Part shown: piece after piece, positions 60,841-64,000 of the stretch | How the letters are laid out: the number at the start of each line of letters is the position of its first letter | Position numbering within the stretch: the stretch's first letter is position 1 | Assembly (NCBI RefSeq): GCF_900249755.1 | Contig: NZ_LT976853.1 | Location: 490,207 to 554,206, forward strand | From: Cupriavidus taiwanensis | Lineage (GTDB): Bacteria; Pseudomonadota; Gammaproteobacteria; Burkholderiales; Burkholderiaceae | DNA length: 64,000 bases | Reading direction: 5' to 3' | Translations under genes and position numbers: made by a program | The notes under the pieces: model-generated | Database searches by the model: none | Seen by the model: only the letters and a program-made list of their open reading frames with translations | Told to the model about the DNA's origin: nothing

Positions 60841-62091
60841 ATGCCAGAACACTTCGATTCGCTCGAAACCCGCGCGCCGGAAGTCCGCGAGCAGGCGCTC
60901 CTTGCCGCCCTGGCACGCCAGGTGGCCCATGCGCGCGAGCACGCGCCTTACTTTGCCGAGCTGCTGGGCGGGGTCGATCCGCGCCTGCTGACCTCGCGCG
61001 CGGCGCTGGCCGAATTGCCGGTGACGCGCAAGTCAGACCTGAGCGCGCGCCAGCGCATGCAGCCGCCGCTGGGCGGGCTCAACGCGACGGCGCTGGGCAA
61101 GCTGCGCCACGTGTTCCAGTCGCCCGGCCCGATCCACGAGCCCGACGGCCACGACGCCGACTGGTGGCGCACCGCGCGCGCCATGCACGCCGCGGGTTTT
61201 CGCGCCGGCGACCTGGTCTACAACACCTTCTCCTACCACTTCACCCCGGCCGGCATGATGATGGAAAGCGGCGCGCACCGGCTGGGCTGCTGCGTGTTCC
61301 CGGCCGGCGTCGGCCAGACCGATTCGCAGGTGCAGGCGCTGGCGACCCTGCAGCCGGCGGCCTATGCGGGTACGCCGTCGTTCCTCAAGCTGCTGCTCGA
61401 GCGCGGCGATGAACTCGGCACGCCCTGCACCAGCCTGGCCAGGGCGCTGGTCTCGGGCGAGGCGCTGCCGCCGTCGCTGCGCCACTGGTTCCAGGCGCGC
61501 GGGGTGCGCGTGCAGCAGATGTACGGCACCGCCGATGTCGGCCTGATCGCGTATGAAACCGAAGGCGGCGACGGCTGGGTGGTGGACGAGGGCGTGCTGG
61601 TCGAGATCGTCGAGCCCGGCGGCTCGCGCCCGATGCCCGAAGGCGAGACCGGCGAGGTGGTGGTGACGGTGCTGGGCAATGGCGACTACCCGCTGATCCG
61701 CTTCGGCACCGGCGACCTGTCGGCGGTGGTGCCGGCATCGTCGCAGCGGCCCAGCCCGTGCGGGCGCACCAATATCCGGCTCAAGGGCTGGCTCGGGCGC
61801 GCCGACCAGGCCACCAAGGTCAAGGGCATGTTCGTGCATCCGGGCCAGGTCGCCGACGTGCTGCGCCGCCATCCGGAAATCCGCGCGGCGCGGCTGGTGG
61901 TGACCGGCGACCCGGGCGCGGACGTGATGACGCTGCGCTGCGAGGCAACGCGCGAGGATGCCGAGCTGCAGCGCGCGGTGGCGGAATCGCTGCGCGAGGT
62001 GATGCGGTTAAGGGGCGAGGTGGCCTTCGTCGCGGCGGGGTCGTTGCCGCAGGATGGGAGGTTGATCGAGGATGCGCGGCGGTACGAGTGA
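60841..62091 (+). CDS. Phenylacetate-CoA ligase-like adenylating enzyme
   Basis: The 416-residue protein belongs to the PaaK group of acyl-CoA ligases: YNTFSYHFTPAGMMMESGAHRLGCCVFPAG, AYAGTPSFLKLLLERG, the adenylate contact MYGTADVGLIAYETE, and the GRADQATKVKGMFVHPGQVADVL hinge. True phenylacetate use is not shown. As the last gene of the LIV operon it suggests that the transported compound is an aromatic or otherwise CoA-activated acid, with two ligases of different class flanking one transporter. Confidence 0.9.
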   Translation: MPEHFDSLETRAPEVREQALLAALARQVAHAREHAPYFAELLGGVDPRLLTSRAALAELPVTRKSDLSARQRMQPPLGGLNATALGKLRHVFQSPGPIHEPDGHDADWWRTARAMHAAGFRAGDLVYNTFSYHFTPAGMMMESGAHRLGCCVFPAGVGQTDSQVQALATLQPAAYAGTPSFLKLLLERGDELGTPCTSLARALVSGEALPPSLRHWFQARGVRVQQMYGTADVGLIAYETEGGDGWVVDEGVLVEIVEPGGSRPMPEGETGEVVVTVLGNGDYPLIRFGTGDLSAVVPASSQRPSPCGRTNIRLKGWLGRADQATKVKGMFVHPGQVADVLRRHPEIRAARLVVTGDPGADVMTLRCEATREDAELQRAVAESLREVMRLRGEVAFVAAGSLPQDGRLIEDARRYE

Positions 62092-62129
62092 AGGGCTAGT
62101 CAGACGAGCGTCTGACTTCGTTGATGCGC

Positions 62130-62262
62130 CGGCCCTCACCCCCACCCCTCTCCCGCGCGCGGGAGAGGGGAGCGATTGCAAGGGGTGTCGGCAAGCACCA
62201 ATGCTCTCGCGGGCGACGGTTTGCTCCCCTTTCCCGCCTGCGGGAGAGGGGCGGGGGGTGAG
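62130..62262 (+). repeat. Composite palindromic repeat, outward-facing arrangement
   Basis: Two palindrome copies occur here with their CCCTCACC sides facing outward, the reverse of the other pairs. The left copy is preceded by GACTTCGTTGATGCG (62111-62125), the same motif that lies inside the 51599 pair. It sits between the convergent PaaK-like and DUF454 genes. Confidence 0.85.
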
Positions 62263-62308
62263 GGCGGGAGCATCCACGAAGTAACGCGCGCCGATAGTCC
62301 GGCAAGGC

Positions 62309-62830
62309 TCAAGTCTTCCGACTCTCCGTTGGTCGCGTCGGCAACCGCACCATCCAAACACTGACCCCCACCGCGCAAGCCAGCAACGCCGCCGACACCA
62401 GCGGCCGCCCGCGCAGCAGCCACGCGGTAGTTCCCATCGATACCCACATCATCGACAGCGCCAGGCACTTGGCCCGGAACGGGATGCTGCGGTGCCGCTG
62501 CCAGTCGCTCACCAGCGGCCCGAAGCGCGGATGCCCCAGCAGCCATTGATGAAAGCGCTGCGAGCCGCGCGCAAAGCATGCCGCGGCCAGCAGCACGAAC
62601 GGCGTGGTCGGCAGCACCGGCAGGAAGATGCCGACCACGCCCAGCAGCAGGCAAAGCGCGCCCAGTGCCACCCACACGGCGCGCAGCACGCGCTGGCGGT
62701 GGCTCAGCGCGGCTTCAGGATCGGGCGAAAGGTCGGGGTTGGAAGGCGGCAATGGTCGGGGCAAAGGGCCGCAAACGCGGCCCGTGAGGGATCGGTTAGC
62801 GCGCGATACCGAGCCGCGCCTTGGCGGCAT
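62309..62830 (-). CDS. DUF454 (YbaN-like) membrane protein
   Basis: The core, about 115 residues, matches DUF454: LGALCLLLGVVGIFLPVLPTTPFVLLAAACFARGSQRFHQWLLGHPRFGPLVSDWQRHRSIPFRAK, with three to four membrane spans. The only upstream ATG (complement of 62828-62830) gives 173 residues and overlaps the end of the preceding gene by 35 bases. The first 45 residues are Pro/Arg-rich, so an internal GTG start near 62695 is quite possible. Function is unknown. Confidence 0.82.
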   Translation of the reverse strand: MPPRRGSVSRANRSLTGRVCGPLPRPLPPSNPDLSPDPEAALSHRQRVLRAVWVALGALCLLLGVVGIFLPVLPTTPFVLLAAACFARGSQRFHQWLLGHPRFGPLVSDWQRHRSIPFRAKCLALSMMWVSMGTTAWLLRGRPLVSAALLACAVGVSVWMVRLPTRPTESRKT

Positions 62831-63773
62831 CGTACTCCGCCTTCATGCGGGCGACGATCTCGCCGGCGCTGGGGATGTCGTGGATCTGGCCCACGCCCTG
62901 GCCGGCGCCCCAGATGTCCTTCCACGCCTTGGCCTTGGAGCCGCCGCTGGAAAAGTCCATCTTGCTCTTGTCGGCCACCGGCAGGTTGTCCGGGTCCAGG
63001 CCCGCGTTGCTGATGCTTTCGCGGATGTAGTTGCCGTGCACGCCGGTGAACAGGTTGGTGTAGACGATATCGGCGGCGGCCGCGCTGGTGATCGACTGCT
63101 TGTACGACTCGGCCGCATGGGCCTCCTGCGAGGCGATGAAGCGCGTTCCCACATAGGCAAAGTCAGCGCCCATGGCCTGCGCGGCCAGCACCGCCTCGCC
63201 GGTGGCGATCGAGCCCGACAGCGCGATCGGGCCGTCGAAGATCTTGCGCACCTCGCCCACCAGCGCGAACGGCGACAGCATGCCGGCATGGCCGCCGGCG
63301 CCCGCGGCGACCAGGATCAGGCCGTCGACGCCGGATTCGATCGCCTTCTCGGCATGGCGCAGGCTGATCACGTCGTGCATCACGATGCCGCCGTAGCTGT
63401 GCACCGCGTCGATCAGCTCCTTCGGCGGCGCGCGCAGCGAGGTGATGAAGACCGGCACCTTGTGTTCGACGCAGACCTTGATGTCATGCTCGAGGCGCGC
63501 GTTGGAGGCGTGGACGATCTGGTTGACCGCGACCGGGCCCACCTGTGCGCCGGGGTTGGCGGCCTTGAACGCGGCCAGCTCTTCCTCGATCCGGGTCAGC
63601 CATTCGTCGAGCAGCTCGGCCGGGCGCGCGTTGAGCGCGGGGAACGAGCCGACGATGCCGGCCTTGCACTGCGCCAGCACCAGTTCCGGGTAGCTGACGA
63701 TAAACATGGGCGAGGCAATCACGGGCAGGGCCAGGTGCTGCAGGGCCTGGGGCAGTTGCTTGGCGGCGGGCAT
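62796..63773 (-). CDS. Nitronate monooxygenase / 2-nitropropane dioxygenase-family protein
   Basis: The 325-residue FMN TIM-barrel protein matches nitronate monooxygenase-like enzymes: LPVIASPMFIVSYPELVLAQCKAGIVGSFPALNARP at the start, LVAAGAGGHAG with the conserved His, and LSGSIATGEAVLAAQAMGADFAYVGTRFIAS for FMN phosphate binding. Many members oxidise nitronates, others act as enoyl reductases, so the substrate stays open. AGGAG precedes the ATG complementary to 63771-63773. A TATAAT box and a TetR-like palindrome lie 45-65 bases upstream. Confidence 0.92.
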   Translation of the reverse strand: MPAAKQLPQALQHLALPVIASPMFIVSYPELVLAQCKAGIVGSFPALNARPAELLDEWLTRIEEELAAFKAANPGAQVGPVAVNQIVHASNARLEHDIKVCVEHKVPVFITSLRAPPKELIDAVHSYGGIVMHDVISLRHAEKAIESGVDGLILVAAGAGGHAGMLSPFALVGEVRKIFDGPIALSGSIATGEAVLAAQAMGADFAYVGTRFIASQEAHAAESYKQSITSAAAADIVYTNLFTGVHGNYIRESISNAGLDPDNLPVADKSKMDFSSGGSKAKAWKDIWGAGQGVGQIHDIPSAGEIVARMKAEYDAAKARLGIAR

Positions 63774-63794
63774 GGTGTCTCCTGAACTACGGGC

Positions 63795-63812
63795 GGGCAC
63801 GTGATCGTGCCC
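63795..63812 (-). other. Hairpin in the 5' leader of the nitronate monooxygenase-like gene
   Basis: A 7-bp perfect inverted repeat GGGCACG / CGTGCCC with a 4-base centre lies between the promoter and the start codon. It could be an RNA hairpin or a second operator. Confidence 0.45.
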
Positions 63813-63817
63813 TAAAT

Positions 63818-63836
63818 GAACGGTCGTTCGATTATA
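63818..63836 (-). promoter_or_regulatory. Promoter and TetR-type operator of the nitronate monooxygenase-like gene
   Basis: On the minus strand TATAAT (63831-63836) is followed directly by the palindrome GAACG-N2-CGTTC (63818-63829), which would cover the transcription start. Such CGAACGNNCGTTCG-like sites are typical of TetR repressors. No matching regulator gene is in the window. Confidence 0.6.
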
Positions 63837-63919
63837 GGGAGTTTCAGCGCGGTCACGTTAGAAGCCCAAGTCTATGCTGGTCCGATGCGGCGGCGTCGCC
63901 GGCGAGCGCCAAAAAAAAC

Positions 63920-63937
63920 GCCCCGCATGCGCGGGGC
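63920..63937 (-). terminator. Rho-independent terminator of the right-edge gene
   Basis: A 7-bp GC stem (63920-63926 with 63931-63937) is followed on the minus strand by eight T residues. It lies 7 bases beyond the stop of the partial gene at the right edge. Confidence 0.88.
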
Positions 63938-63943
63938 CATCAA

Positions 63944-64000
63944 TTACCACGAAGACTGATACACACGGCGGGCACCTGCCAATGCCGCGCCGCCCATGAA
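63944..64000 (-). CDS. C-terminal end of a gene continuing beyond the window
   Basis: On the minus strand the frame entering at the right edge codes 18 residues ending in RRVYQSSW and stops with TAA at 63944-63946. A strong terminator follows at once, which supports a real gene end. Too little is visible to name the product. Confidence 0.5.
   Translation of the reverse strand, partial: FMGGAALAGARRVYQSSW

Overview
The window is a continuous piece of a high-GC betaproteobacterial main chromosome, most like Cupriavidus or a close Ralstonia relative. The reasons are gene content and order: thiC-thiO-thiS-thiG-thiE, a SAH riboswitch with ahcY-holin-metF, glmU-glmS, DmeF-type metal efflux, the fused mutase IcmF, and a LIV-type transporter flanked by acyl-CoA ligases. 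Species assignment is inference. Coding density is high, nearly all genes look native, and there is no prophage or genomic island.

Layout. 1-7270: thiamine biosynthesis (thiC 3' part, thiO, thiS, thiG, long thiE, a GNAT gene, then thiD facing back) with an orphan RelB-like antitoxin relic and a PaaI-type thioesterase between. 7271-13227: the activated methyl cycle, with an ahcY promoter, SAH riboswitch, ahcY, a small four-helix membrane protein and metF. A complete group II intron with a reverse transcriptase/maturase/HNH protein (about 7334-10261) sits exactly between that promoter and the riboswitch. 13228-24049: housekeeping (Mut7-C RNase-like protein, 5-formyl-THF cyclo-ligase, Slt transglycosylase, NDUFA9-like protein, GST, CCA-adding enzyme, MidA-like methyltransferase, FolM-like reductase, FolB, TtcA). 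24134-28569: a DUF6279 lipoprotein facing glmU and glmS, which make UDP-GlcNAc. 28656-36118: regulators and transporters (TetR/MFS, LysR/Bug binding protein), bacterioferritin, tRNA-Cys, a GNAT protein and DmeF. 36210-44871: beta-alanine / malonic semialdehyde catabolism (MocR, aminotransferase, MmsA), a VOC protein, an APC permease, a second MocR and a DUF2917 protein. 45129-49910: IcmF, a HIT protein and 3-hydroxybutyryl-CoA dehydrogenase. 50117-52884: a frameshifted rhuM, a His-rich secreted protein, DUF3293 and a Crp/Fnr regulator. 53166-62091: acyl-CoA synthetase, a five-gene LIV-type ABC transporter and a PaaK-like ligase. 62309-64000: a DUF454 protein, a nitronate monooxygenase-like protein and the last codons of another gene.

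The most unusual item is the group II intron. Its exon-binding sequences match the exon next to its 5' end, and that exon contains the likely -10 box and start site of ahcY. The intron therefore appears to sit at about +1 to +5 of the ahcY transcript, directly against the P1 helix of the SAH riboswitch. Other items worth a look are several new-looking operators (near dmeF, both mocR genes, icmF, the Crp/Fnr gene and the nitronate monooxygenase gene) and a family of composite palindromic repeats placed between genes of the LIV operon.
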